A DNA stretch of 64,000 nucleotides from Roseivivax isoporae LMG 25204 (GTDB lineage: Bacteria > Pseudomonadota > Alphaproteobacteria > Rhodobacterales > Rhodobacteraceae). The stretch covers positions 1 to 64,000 of the forward strand of contig NZ_JAME01000027.1 of the NCBI RefSeq assembly GCF_000521865.1, written 5' to 3'. Each line of letters opens with the position of its first letter. The stretch's first letter is position 1. The notes below the pieces were generated by a model. The model was not told the DNA's origin. It ran no database searches and saw only the letters and a program-made list of their open reading frames with translations. Positions 17,322 to 25,070 of the stretch are shown in pieces. The position numbers and the translations under genes are program-made.

Positions 17322-17367
17322 CCGGGGCGCTGCCCCGGACCCCGGGATATTTCGACCAAGAAGAAGC
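17322..17367 (+). repeat. Interspersed hairpin repeat, copy B
   Basis: A perfect 7-bp stem (17322-17328 with 17332-17338, loop GCT) followed two bases later by CCCGGGATATTTCGAC and then CAAGAAGAAGC. It fills the 133-base gap between glcD and glcE, in the direction of the operon. Copies A and C are at 3272-3320 and 56283-56329. Confidence 0.85.
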
Positions 17368-17419
17368 GGCGGGCCGGTCCTGCGGGGACCCGGTCCGCCG
17401 GCGAAGGGAGGGCAGCGGC

Positions 17420-18535
17420 ATGCGTCCGGAGAGCGAGGAAGAGCTGAGCGCGATCGTCGCCGGCGCGCGGGGACCGATCCGCGTGCGGGGCGGCGGGACG
17501 CGCGGTCCCGGCGAGACGGCACCGGGCGAGGTGCTGGAGACCGGCGGGCTGTCCGGCATCGTGCTGCACGAGCCGGGCGCTCTGACGCTGGTGGCACGGG
17601 CAGGCACGCCGCTCGCCGGGATCGAGGCGGCGCTTGCCGCCGAGGGGCAGCGGCTGGCCTTCGAGCCCCCGGATCTGCGCGGGCTCCTCGGCACCGCGGG
17701 AGAGCCCACGATCGGCGGCGCGGTCGCCACGAACGCCTCGGGGCCGCGGCGCATCCAGGCGGGCGCCTGCCGCGACTTCCTCCTCGGGGTGCGGTTCGTC
17801 GACGGCACCGGCGCGGTCGTGCGCAATGGCGGGCGGGTGATGAAGAACGTCACGGGCTACGACCTGGTGAAGCTCATGGCCGGGAGCCGCGGCACGCTCG
17901 GGGTGCTGACGGAGGTGGCGCTGAAGGTGCTGCCGGTGCCCGAGACCGAGGCGACGCTGGTGCTGCACGGTCTTCCGGATGCCGCGGCGGTCGCGGCGCT
18001 CGCCACCGGGCTCTCGGCGCCCTACGAGGTCACCGGCGCGGCGCACCTGCCCGGCGCGGGCCGCACGCTGCTGCGGATCGAGGGCTTCGCGGCCTCGGTC
18101 GCCTACCGGGCGGACCGGCTGCGGGCGCTCTTTCCCGAGACGGCGCAGGAGGTCGAGGCCGACCCCGGGGCGTCGCGCGCGCTCTGGGCCGGGGTGCGGG
18201 ACGTCGCGGCGTTCCACGGACGGGCGGGCGATGTCTGGCGGCTGTCGGTCAAGCCGTCGGACGCGCCGGCGCTCGCGGCGCGGCTCGGGGCCGAGGCTCT
18301 GGTCTACGACTGGGGCGGCGGGCTGGTCTGGGCGCTTCTGCCCGAAGGCACCGATGCGCGGGCGCGGCTCGGCGCGTTCGCGGGCCACGCGACGCTGGTG
18401 CGCGGCAGCGCGGCGACGCGCGCCGCCCTGCCGGCCTTCCATCCCGAGCCCGCGCCGGTGGCGGCGCTGTCGCGCGGCCTGCGGCAGCGGTTCGACCCGC
18501 GCGGCGTGCTCAATCCCGGGCTGATGGACGCCTGA
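17420..18535 (+). CDS. glcE: GlcE, glycolate oxidase FAD-binding subunit
   Basis: A 371-residue FAD-binding protein, shorter than GlcD, as normal for GlcE. It shows TIGGAVATNASGPRR and GRVMKNVTGYDLVKLMAGSRGTLG, both conserved in GlcE. It is needed for glycolate oxidase activity with GlcD and GlcF. It lies between glcD (133-base gap with a hairpin repeat) and glcF (42-base gap). Confidence 0.93.
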   Translation: MRPESEEELSAIVAGARGPIRVRGGGTRGPGETAPGEVLETGGLSGIVLHEPGALTLVARAGTPLAGIEAALAAEGQRLAFEPPDLRGLLGTAGEPTIGGAVATNASGPRRIQAGACRDFLLGVRFVDGTGAVVRNGGRVMKNVTGYDLVKLMAGSRGTLGVLTEVALKVLPVPETEATLVLHGLPDAAAVAALATGLSAPYEVTGAAHLPGAGRTLLRIEGFAASVAYRADRLRALFPETAQEVEADPGASRALWAGVRDVAAFHGRAGDVWRLSVKPSDAPALAARLGAEALVYDWGGGLVWALLPEGTDARARLGAFAGHATLVRGSAATRAALPAFHPEPAPVAALSRGLRQRFDPRGVLNPGLMDA

Positions 18536-18577
18536 GGCGCGCCGCGACCCCGAAAGCGATGAAGAAGACCTGACGAC

Positions 18578-19951
18578 ATGCAGACCACATTCACCAAAGA
18601 GCAGCTGGCCGATCCCGACACGCGCCGGTCGAACGAGATCCTGCGGGCCTGCGTGCATTGCGGGTTCTGCACCGCCACCTGCCCGACCTACCAGGTGCTG
18701 GGCGACGAGCTCGACAGCCCGCGCGGGCGCATCTACCTGATCAAGGACATGCTCGAGAACGCGCGGGTCCCGGACGAGAAGACCGTGCGCCACATCGACC
18801 GGTGCCTCTCGTGCCTCGCCTGCATGACCACCTGTCCCTCGGGCGTGCACTACATGCACCTCGTCGACCATGCCCGCGCCTATATCGAGGACCATCACCG
18901 GCGGCCCTGGCGGGACCGCGCGCTGCGCTGGGTGCTCGCGCGCATCCTGCCGCATCCGCGGCGCTTCCGGGTCGCGCTGCTGGCGGCCCGGATCGGCCGG
19001 CCGTTCCGGCGGCTGATGCCCGACGCGCGTCTGCGCGCGATGCTCGACATGGCGCCGGCGACAATCCCGCCGGTCAGCCGCAACGACGACCCGCAGACCT
19101 TTCCGGCGCAGGGCCCGCGGCGGATGCGGGTGGCGCTGATGACGGGCTGCGCGCAGCGCGCGCTCAACACCGACATCAACGACGCGACGATCCGGCTGCT
19201 GACGCGGCTCGGCTGCGAGGTGGTGATCGCGGACGGCATGGGCTGCTGCGGCGCCCTCACGCACCACATGGGCAAGACCGGCGAGAGCCACGCATCGGCG
19301 GCGCGCAACATCCGCGCCTGGACGCGCGAGATCGCGCGCGGCGGGCTCGACGCCATCGTCATCAACACCTCGGGCTGCGGCACGACGGTCAAGGATTACG
19401 GCCACATGTTCCGCACCGGGCCCCTGGCCGGGGACGCCGCCCGGGTCGCGGGACTGGCGCGGGACGTGAGCGAGGTGCTGGCAGAGCTGGTCGAGGCCCG
19501 CCCGGACGGCGCGGAGCAGCCCGCGCGCGCGGGCATCGCCGGGACCGACGCCGCGCCCGGGCGGGGCGTGTTCGGGCCCGAGGCGGCCGAGGGGCGCGGG
19601 CTGCGCGTGGCCTACCACGCCGCCTGCTCGCTGCAGCACGGCCAGAAGATCAAGACGCAGCCCAAGGACCTGTTGCGGCGCGCGGGCTTCGAGGTGGTGG
19701 AGCCCGCGGACAGCCATCTCTGCTGCGGCTCGGCGGGCACCTACAACCTGATGCAGCCCGAGATCTCGGCCAGGCTCGGGGCGCGCAAGGTGCGCACGCT
19801 CGAGGCCCGCGCGCCGCAGGTGATCGCCGCCGGCAACATCGGCTGCATGATGCAGATCGGCGGCGGCACCGACATCCCGGTCGTGCACACCGTCGAGCTG
19901 CTCGACTGGGCGACCGGCGGGCCGAAGCCTGCGGCCCTGACACGCGGCTGA
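18578..19951 (+). CDS. glcF: GlcF, glycolate oxidase iron-sulfur subunit
   Basis: A 457-residue protein with two 4Fe-4S motifs near the N-terminus (CVHCGFCTATCP from residue 25 and CLSCLACMTTCP near residue 80), followed by two cysteine-rich CCG domains (GCCGALTHHMG and CCGSAGTYN). GlcF passes electrons from the flavin subunits towards the membrane quinone pool. A Gly/Ala/Pro-rich linker near residues 310-340 separates the two CCG halves. No glcC or glcB is in the window. Confidence 0.94.
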   Translation: MQTTFTKEQLADPDTRRSNEILRACVHCGFCTATCPTYQVLGDELDSPRGRIYLIKDMLENARVPDEKTVRHIDRCLSCLACMTTCPSGVHYMHLVDHARAYIEDHHRRPWRDRALRWVLARILPHPRRFRVALLAARIGRPFRRLMPDARLRAMLDMAPATIPPVSRNDDPQTFPAQGPRRMRVALMTGCAQRALNTDINDATIRLLTRLGCEVVIADGMGCCGALTHHMGKTGESHASAARNIRAWTREIARGGLDAIVINTSGCGTTVKDYGHMFRTGPLAGDAARVAGLARDVSEVLAELVEARPDGAEQPARAGIAGTDAAPGRGVFGPEAAEGRGLRVAYHAACSLQHGQKIKTQPKDLLRRAGFEVVEPADSHLCCGSAGTYNLMQPEISARLGARKVRTLEARAPQVIAAGNIGCMMQIGGGTDIPVVHTVELLDWATGGPKPAALTRG

Positions 19952-19990
19952 GGGCCCCGCGGACGGGCCGGCGGAATGCCGCCGCCCGCC

Positions 19991-20016
19991 CCCGGCCGCG
20001 CCGCATTTTCGCCCAA
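19991..20016 (-). repeat. Possible degenerate relative of the hairpin repeat
   Basis: It shares the 14-mer GGCGAAAATGCGGC with 43851-43873 on the minus strand and lies between glcF and the secreted protease. It has no stem-loop and no CAAGAAGAAGC, so it may be chance. Confidence 0.25.
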
Positions 20017-20058
20017 GCGCCGGGATAGCCTAGGGGGAACAGGAAGAGAGGGACAGGC

Positions 20059-20859
20059 GTGCGGCGACTGGCGATGGGTCTGGGGTTGGCGATGGCGATG
20101 GCGACGGGCGCGAGCGCGGCGGGCCTGCTGTCGCTCGGGTCGTTCGAGAAGGGGCGCGCCTGGGACGCGGTGGGCCGGCTCGAGATCGGCGGCACGGCGT
20201 TCTGCACCGGCGCCCTCGTGGCACCCGACCTCGTCCTGACCGCCGCGCACTGCCTCTACGACCAGGCCACGGGGACCCGCGTGCCGCCCGAGGACATCCA
20301 GTTCCTCGCGGGCTGGCGGAACGGGCGCGCCTCGGCCTACCGGCACGTGCGCCACGCGGTGCACCTGCCGCAGTACCGCTACGACGCGCCCGCCGACGCG
20401 GCGCGGGTACGCAACGACGTGGCGCTGCTGCGCCTGCAGCACCCGATCCGCAACACCACGATCGAACCTTTCGGCACCGAGGCGCAGCCGGAGAGCGGTG
20501 CGGAGATCGGCGTCGTCTCCTACGCCCACGACCGCGCCGAGGCGCCGAGCCTGCAGGAACGTTGCGCCGTGCTGTCGCGGCAGGAGGGCGTCGTCGTCAT
20601 GTCCTGCAGCGTCGACTTCGGCTCGTCCGGCTCGCCCGTCTTCTCCTTCGCGAGCGGAACGCCGCGGATCGTGTCGGTGGTGTCGGCCAAGGCCGACGCG
20701 GAGGGCCGGCCGGTGTCGCTGGGCGTGGCGCTCGACGGGCCGCTCGACACGCTGGTGGACGAGCTCGACCAGCTGTCCGGCCTGACCGGCATCCCCGGCA
20801 CGCGCACGGTGACCGCGGGCAGCCGGACCGGCACCGCGGCCAAGGTCGTGCGCCCCTGA
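20059..20859 (+). CDS. Secreted trypsin-like serine protease
   Basis: A 266-residue protein with a signal peptide (cleavage near ASAAGL) and a chymotrypsin-fold catalytic triad: H64 in LTAAHC, D120 in RNDVALLRL and S190 in GSSGSP. It starts at GTG (20059), which follows AGGAAGAGAGGGA. It is probably periplasmic or secreted; the substrate is unknown. The small heat-shock gene follows in the same direction but has its own RpoH-like promoter starting 18 bases after this stop. Confidence 0.85.
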   Translation: MRRLAMGLGLAMAMATGASAAGLLSLGSFEKGRAWDAVGRLEIGGTAFCTGALVAPDLVLTAAHCLYDQATGTRVPPEDIQFLAGWRNGRASAYRHVRHAVHLPQYRYDAPADAARVRNDVALLRLQHPIRNTTIEPFGTEAQPESGAEIGVVSYAHDRAEAPSLQERCAVLSRQEGVVVMSCSVDFGSSGSPVFSFASGTPRIVSVVSAKADAEGRPVSLGVALDGPLDTLVDELDQLSGLTGIPGTRTVTAGSRTGTAAKVVRP

Positions 20860-20877
20860 CCGCGCGTCCGTCCCGCT

Positions 20878-20906
20878 CTTGACAGGCCGGGGCGCCGTTC
20901 CCACAT
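20878..20906 (+). promoter_or_regulatory. RpoH (sigma-32)-type promoter of the small heat-shock gene
   Basis: CTTGACA (20878-20884), a 15-base spacer and CCCACAT (20900-20906) resemble the sigma-32 pattern CTTGAAA - CCCCATNT. It starts 18 bases after the protease stop and would start transcription near 20912, giving a 5' leader of about 90 bases. Confidence 0.6.
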
Positions 20907-20910
20907 CGCC

Positions 20911-21000
20911 ACCGCGAGACGCCGCAAGGGTCTCGGACCACAGGGCGCCTGTCCCATCGCGGGAAGGCGCGTCACCATACGTTATCGCTCATCGGAGGAT
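20911..21000 (+). promoter_or_regulatory. ROSE-type RNA thermometer in the hsp20 leader
   Basis: The leader folds into successive hairpins: CGAGAC with GTCTCG (20915-20935); GCGCCT and TCCC with GGGA and AGGCGC (20945-20970); and a last hairpin in which TCGCTC (20985-20990) faces GAGGA (20995-20999) across a 4-base loop. UYGCU opposite the AGGA of the ribosome-binding site, with a G-G pair inside, is the hallmark of ROSE elements. The Shine-Dalgarno sequence GGAGG would be hidden at low temperature and freed on heating. Confidence 0.75.
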
Positions 21001-21004
21001 GACC

Positions 21005-21478
21005 ATGCGCAGCTTCGACTTCGCACCGCTCTATCGGGCCACCGTCGGTTTCGACCAGATCGCCGACCTCATGGACCGTGTCCTGGCCAACGACGTGGGC
21101 CAGCCCACCTACCCGCCCTACAACATCGAGAAGACCGCCGACGATGCCTACCGCATCTCGATCGCGGTGGCCGGCTTCTCGGAATCCGACCTCGGCGTCG
21201 AGGTGAAGGACCACGCGCTGGTCGTGTCCGCGCGCAAGGCCGAGGACGACCAGGACCGGACCTACCTGCACCGCGGCATCGCGACCCGCGCCTTCGAGCG
21301 CCGCTTCCACCTCGCCGACCACGTGCGCGTCACCGGGGCGAGCCATGTCGACGGCATGCTGCACATCGACCTCAAGCGCGAGATTCCCGAGGCGCTGAAA
21401 CCGCGCCGGATCGAGATCGCCAAGGCCGACACGGTCACGACCGGCAAGGACGTGGTGGACGCAGACACCGTCAACTGA
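21005..21478 (+). CDS. Small heat-shock protein (Hsp20/IbpA family)
   Basis: A 157-residue alpha-crystallin-domain chaperone beginning MRSFDFAPLYRATVGFDQI, typical of alphaproteobacterial class A IbpA-like proteins. The core domain (about residues 35-130) includes YRISIAVAGFSESDL and GMLHIDLKREIPE. It holds unfolding proteins for refolding. GGAGG at 20994-20998 fits the ATG at 21005 (6-base spacing) better than the ATG at 20999, which would touch it. Expression is probably controlled twice, by RpoH and by the RNA thermometer. Confidence 0.92.
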   Translation: MRSFDFAPLYRATVGFDQIADLMDRVLANDVGQPTYPPYNIEKTADDAYRISIAVAGFSESDLGVEVKDHALVVSARKAEDDQDRTYLHRGIATRAFERRFHLADHVRVTGASHVDGMLHIDLKREIPEALKPRRIEIAKADTVTTGKDVVDADTVN

Positions 21479-21504
21479 CGCGTCGCGCCCCGATCCGCAG
21501 ACGA

Positions 21505-21532
21505 AGCCCCGGCGGACGCGCCGGGGCTTTTC
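21505..21532 (+). terminator. Rho-independent terminator after hsp20
   Basis: A perfect 10-bp stem, AGCCCCGGCG / CGCCGGGGCT, with a GACG loop, ending in a run of four T. It lies 27 bases after the hsp20 stop, so the heat-shock gene forms a single-gene transcript. Confidence 0.85.
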
Positions 21533-21553
21533 CGTGTCGCAGGTCGCGCGGCG

Positions 21554-22621
21554 TCAGCCCGGCAGCTTCCAGACGTCGGCGAGGATCTTCTCGGGCTCGG
21601 GCAGGCGCGCCTCGGCCGGCGCGTCGTAGAGCACCAGCACGCCCTTGTCCTCCTCGGGCCAGTTCACGAGGCCCTCGGGATGGTCGACCGCACCGCGATA
21701 GGGCATCTCCATCACGTGGGTGACCCGCTCGGGCGGCACGCAGGCGGACCGGGTCTCACCCATGAAACCGTGCCAGCGCAGGATGTCTGACCGCCCGTCG
21801 CCGGCCCCCGTGGGCCCGGTCAGGATCAGCAGGTCGTCGCCGTCCACCTCGAGGTCGCGGATGCCCTCGCCCGCGGTCGGCACCAGGTGCTTTCGGTAGC
21901 GGCGATCGCCGTCGATGCGCCGCGGCTTGAGGAACCCGTCGCCGTCGACCTTCATCTCCAGCTCGAGGATGACCGCGTGGTCGCGCAGCACGGGCCCGCG
22001 CAGGCCCAGCCACACCCGCATGCCGCGCCCGACCATGCCTTCGATGTCGAAGCCGTATTCCTTGGACGGGATCGTCAGGCTCGGCCCGAGATGCGGGTCG
22101 TCCTCGAGCCAGCCGATCAGCTTCGACGACTTCTTCTTCAGCTCGATCCAGGTGGCGCGGCGCGCACCGTCCTCGCCCACGGGCGCGTAGCCGTCGGGGT
22201 TCGCCTTGAGCGGGATGCGCCCGAGGAAGTACCGGTTCGGGTCGCGCTTGATCTTCGCCATCTGGGCGAGCCCCTCGACGGGGTCGTGCTCGGCGGGCTT
22301 GAACTTGCCCCGCTTCAGCGAGTGCGAGCCGGTGATCCAGAGCCACTGGCCGTCGCAGTCCAGGCCCTCGATATCCATCTCGCCGCCCGGTCCGTCCGGC
22401 AGGTCGATGAAGTCGCCGAGGTTGAAATGCGTGTGGTTGCCCCAGCCGCCGTCGGGGGTCAGCCGGTCGACACCCGCGGTCTCGTCGCAGCAGACGAACA
22501 GGCTGTCGCCGCAGCGCGTGGCGGACGAGATGTCCTTGTGGATCGCGTCGTCGACATGCTCGATGTCGTCCATGTGCTGGAACGACAGCGTGATGGTGCG
22601 GTGCGGCTTGAGCTCTGCCAT
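21554..22621 (-). CDS. DUF3616 domain protein
   Basis: A 355-residue protein of the DUF3616 family, which is predicted to be beta-propeller-like and has no assigned activity. Characteristic stretches are EMDIEGLDCDGQWLWITGSH and YGFDIEGMVGRGMRVWLGLR. No signal peptide. The start MAELKPHRTI is preceded by GAGGGGG. It lies downstream of the phytase-like esterase gene on the same strand, with a strong hairpin between them, so it probably has its own promoter. Confidence 0.8.
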   Translation of the reverse strand: MAELKPHRTITLSFQHMDDIEHVDDAIHKDISSATRCGDSLFVCCDETAGVDRLTPDGGWGNHTHFNLGDFIDLPDGPGGEMDIEGLDCDGQWLWITGSHSLKRGKFKPAEHDPVEGLAQMAKIKRDPNRYFLGRIPLKANPDGYAPVGEDGARRATWIELKKKSSKLIGWLEDDPHLGPSLTIPSKEYGFDIEGMVGRGMRVWLGLRGPVLRDHAVILELEMKVDGDGFLKPRRIDGDRRYRKHLVPTAGEGIRDLEVDGDDLLILTGPTGAGDGRSDILRWHGFMGETRSACVPPERVTHVMEMPYRGAVDHPEGLVNWPEEDKGVLVLYDAPAEARLPEPEKILADVWKLPG

Positions 22622-22692
22622 GGCGATCCCCCTCGGTGCGCGTGCAGCCTTCTCAACGACCCCCGCCGCCGCGCGGTTCCGCGGGAAGGGCA

Positions 22693-22720
22693 GGGCGCCC
22701 GGCACGGGGGCCGGGCGCCC
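22693..22720 (-). terminator. GC-rich hairpin after the phytase-like gene
   Basis: A perfect 10-bp inverted repeat, GGGCGCCCGG / CCGGGCGCCC, with an 8-base loop, starting 9 bases after the stop of the minus-strand esterase gene. There is no U run, so termination is probable but not of the classic type. Confidence 0.5.
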
Positions 22721-22729
22721 GCGCGGGCG

Positions 22730-24895
22730 TCAGTCGAGCGCCACCGACCAGAGGAAGGTCTCGCCCGAGCTGTCGTCGACGCCGTCGTTGTCGGTCGAGA
22801 CCCACATGCGGCCGTCCCCGGTGAAGGCCAGGCCCTCGACCTTGTCGACGATGTAGCCGTTCCACGCGGCGAGATCGGGGACGAGGTCGCGCACCTCCTC
22901 CTTGCTCACCACAGGCAGGGCGCCGTCGAGCGGGGCCGCCTGCATCTCCGAGGCGGGGATGCGGTAGACCTTCTTGGTCACCGCCGCGGCGCCGATCTGG
23001 TTGTCGCGCTCGACGACGTAGACCCAATCGCCCTGCGCGACGATCTCGGAAAGACCGACCCAGCCCGTCTCGGGCGCGGCCTTCTCGTAGTGGACGCCGC
23101 CCCAGGTGCTGGTCGCGGTGTCGTAGGCCAGGAGCTTGACCATGTTCTCGGGGTCGTCCGCCCATTCGCGCTGCACGGCCATCCACAGGACGTCGCCGAT
23201 CCGCGTGATCCCCTCGAACCCGTAGCGGGTCTCGTGCGCGAGCAGCGAGGCGGGCAGCGCCACCTCTTCCACGATCTCGCCCTCGGCGTCGATGCGGTAG
23301 AGCGCGTGGGGCACGAGCCGGTCGGTGCGGCCCTCCGAGGCGACCCAGAAGCCGCCCGCGCCGTCATGGGTGATGCCTTCCATGTCGAGCTTCTGCGCCG
23401 GCATGCCCGCGCGGGTGACGTCGAGCGCGCCGGTGATGCGCGCGGGCGTCTCCGTCGTGTCGATGGTGAAGATGCGCGGCTGGTACCCGTAGAAGCTGTC
23501 GTTGACGGCATGGAGGATGCCGTCCTCGCCGCCCACCATGCCCGAGATCGCGCCCCAGCCGATCAGCGGGTCGCTGCCGGACGAGGTGAGCGTCGGGTAG
23601 TCGGCGGGGCCGTCGCCCAGCGCGTAGAGCATCACGTGCGCCCGGACGCCCCCGTCCTCCACGAGGTCGGTCTCGTTCGCCACGGCGAGGAGGTTCCGCC
23701 CGGGGATCGCGACCGCGCCTTCCGGCGAGATGCCCGCGGGCAGGAGCTGGCGCAGCACCGGGGCCGCGGGGTCGGACATGTCGTAGACGCCCACGACCGA
23801 GGCACGCTCGGACAGCAGGAACATCATCGGCGTGCCGTCGAAGGTGGCGATCTCCATGCCCTCGGGCTCGACGCCCTTGGCATCCGAGCGGCGGTCGGGA
23901 TAGTGACCGATCGCGGCGACCGCGTGCTCGAAGGACGCGCCGCTCTCGAACACGACCTGGCCCTCGCGGTCGAAGACGGTGAAGCCGCGGGCGCCGCCGT
24001 CCATGTCGCCCTCGTTGGCGGTCACGAGGTGCGTGTCGCCCAGCCATTGCACGGCGTCGGGCTCGCGCAGGCGGCCCTCCTGCGTGCCGTCGAAGACGAT
24101 CGCGGCGCGCTCGTCGACGACATCGATCCCCTCGAGGTCCACGGCGCCCGCGGCGAAATGCGACAGGACCGTGCCGTCGCGGCCGACGATGGCCAGGTGG
24201 TTGTTCTCCTGCAGCGTCACCGCGACCTCGCCCTGGCCGTTCACGTCGGTGAACTCGGGCTCGGGATCCTCCGCCGCGATGCCGGCGAGCCCCGTGAGGT
24301 CCGCGCGGCGCAGGCTCGCGCAGTCGGGCGTGCCCTCCGCGAGGTCGACCATCACCAGCGTGCCCGCGGGCATCTGCGGCACGCGGCCGTCGCCCGCCTC
24401 CTCGTCGCGCTCGTTCTCGATCGCCACCGCGAGGAAGCCCCCGTCGGGCGCGAGCGCGGTCGAATCCGGCTGGCCGCCCAGGTCGCAGCGCGCGAGCTCC
24501 TCGCCCGACGCGATGTCGATGGCGGCGAGATGGCCGGACGGCGCGGTGTAGCTTTCGGAGGTGTTCACCGCGACGAGCGCCGTGCCGCCGGCGATGCTGA
24601 CCGCGGTCGGCTCGCCGTCGAGCGCCACGTTGCCGAGCGGCCGGGGCGCCTCGGGATCGGTGATATCGACGCGGCCCAGCACGCCGAGCGGGCTGTCGGT
24701 GTAGACCAGCGTCATGCCGTCGGCGCTCGCGGCGATGATCTCGGCCGAGCTCACGCGCGCGGTGTCCTCGCCCTCCGCCATGTTGGCGACGGTCGGAAAG
24801 CTCGCGATGCGGTTGAAGACCTTCTGGGTGTCCGCGTGGCCTGTGCCCGCGGCGAGCGCCAGCGCCGAGGCGAGGCAGGTCAGTCGTGTCTGCAT
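22730..24895 (-). CDS. Secreted choice-of-anchor-I / phytase-like esterase, two-domain
   Basis: A 721-residue exported protein (signal peptide MQTRLTCLASALALAAGTGHA). The first 400 or so residues form a seven-blade-like propeller of the choice-of-anchor-I type (EPTAVSIAGGTALVAVNTSE; AVQWLGDTHLVTANEGDMDG; KGVEPEGMEIATF). The C-terminal 300 match the esterase-like phytase domain (HAVNDSFYGYQPRIFTID; LDMEGITHDGAGGFWVASEG; NGYIVDKVEGLAFTGDGRMWVSTDNDG). Such proteins are suspected phosphoesterases, which would fit the phosphorus genes nearby, but the substrate is unknown. Confidence 0.8.
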   Translation of the reverse strand: MQTRLTCLASALALAAGTGHADTQKVFNRIASFPTVANMAEGEDTARVSSAEIIAASADGMTLVYTDSPLGVLGRVDITDPEAPRPLGNVALDGEPTAVSIAGGTALVAVNTSESYTAPSGHLAAIDIASGEELARCDLGGQPDSTALAPDGGFLAVAIENERDEEAGDGRVPQMPAGTLVMVDLAEGTPDCASLRRADLTGLAGIAAEDPEPEFTDVNGQGEVAVTLQENNHLAIVGRDGTVLSHFAAGAVDLEGIDVVDERAAIVFDGTQEGRLREPDAVQWLGDTHLVTANEGDMDGGARGFTVFDREGQVVFESGASFEHAVAAIGHYPDRRSDAKGVEPEGMEIATFDGTPMMFLLSERASVVGVYDMSDPAAPVLRQLLPAGISPEGAVAIPGRNLLAVANETDLVEDGGVRAHVMLYALGDGPADYPTLTSSGSDPLIGWGAISGMVGGEDGILHAVNDSFYGYQPRIFTIDTTETPARITGALDVTRAGMPAQKLDMEGITHDGAGGFWVASEGRTDRLVPHALYRIDAEGEIVEEVALPASLLAHETRYGFEGITRIGDVLWMAVQREWADDPENMVKLLAYDTATSTWGGVHYEKAAPETGWVGLSEIVAQGDWVYVVERDNQIGAAAVTKKVYRIPASEMQAAPLDGALPVVSKEEVRDLVPDLAAWNGYIVDKVEGLAFTGDGRMWVSTDNDGVDDSSGETFLWSVALD

Positions 24896-25007
24896 GTCGT
24901 GTCCCCCATCTGTCGGAAAGAAGTCTGCCGGAGGGGACCTGCGCCCGTCGGATCACGGGCGCATGACGCTTTTGCGAAGGATCGGTGACGGCGTGGCGCC
25001 GGCCGAC

Positions 25008-25059
25008 GGGACGGCGGGCGGGGCGACGCTCCGGAGGAGCGAGCGGCGCCCGTCGTCCC
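25008..25059 (-). terminator. Long stem-loop after gabD
   Basis: A 13-bp outer stem (25008-25020 with 25047-25059, one G-U pair) encloses a second 6-bp stem CGCTCC / GGAGCG (25026-25040). It starts 11 bases after the gabD stop and lies before the phytase-like gene on the same strand. No U run; likely a termination or RNA-stability structure. Confidence 0.5.
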
Positions 25060-25070
25060 CGGCCCGGACG

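Noticed and set aside
17132-19888. A 918-residue minus-strand frame over glcE and glcF.
   Set aside because: Shadow of glcE/glcF with biased composition.
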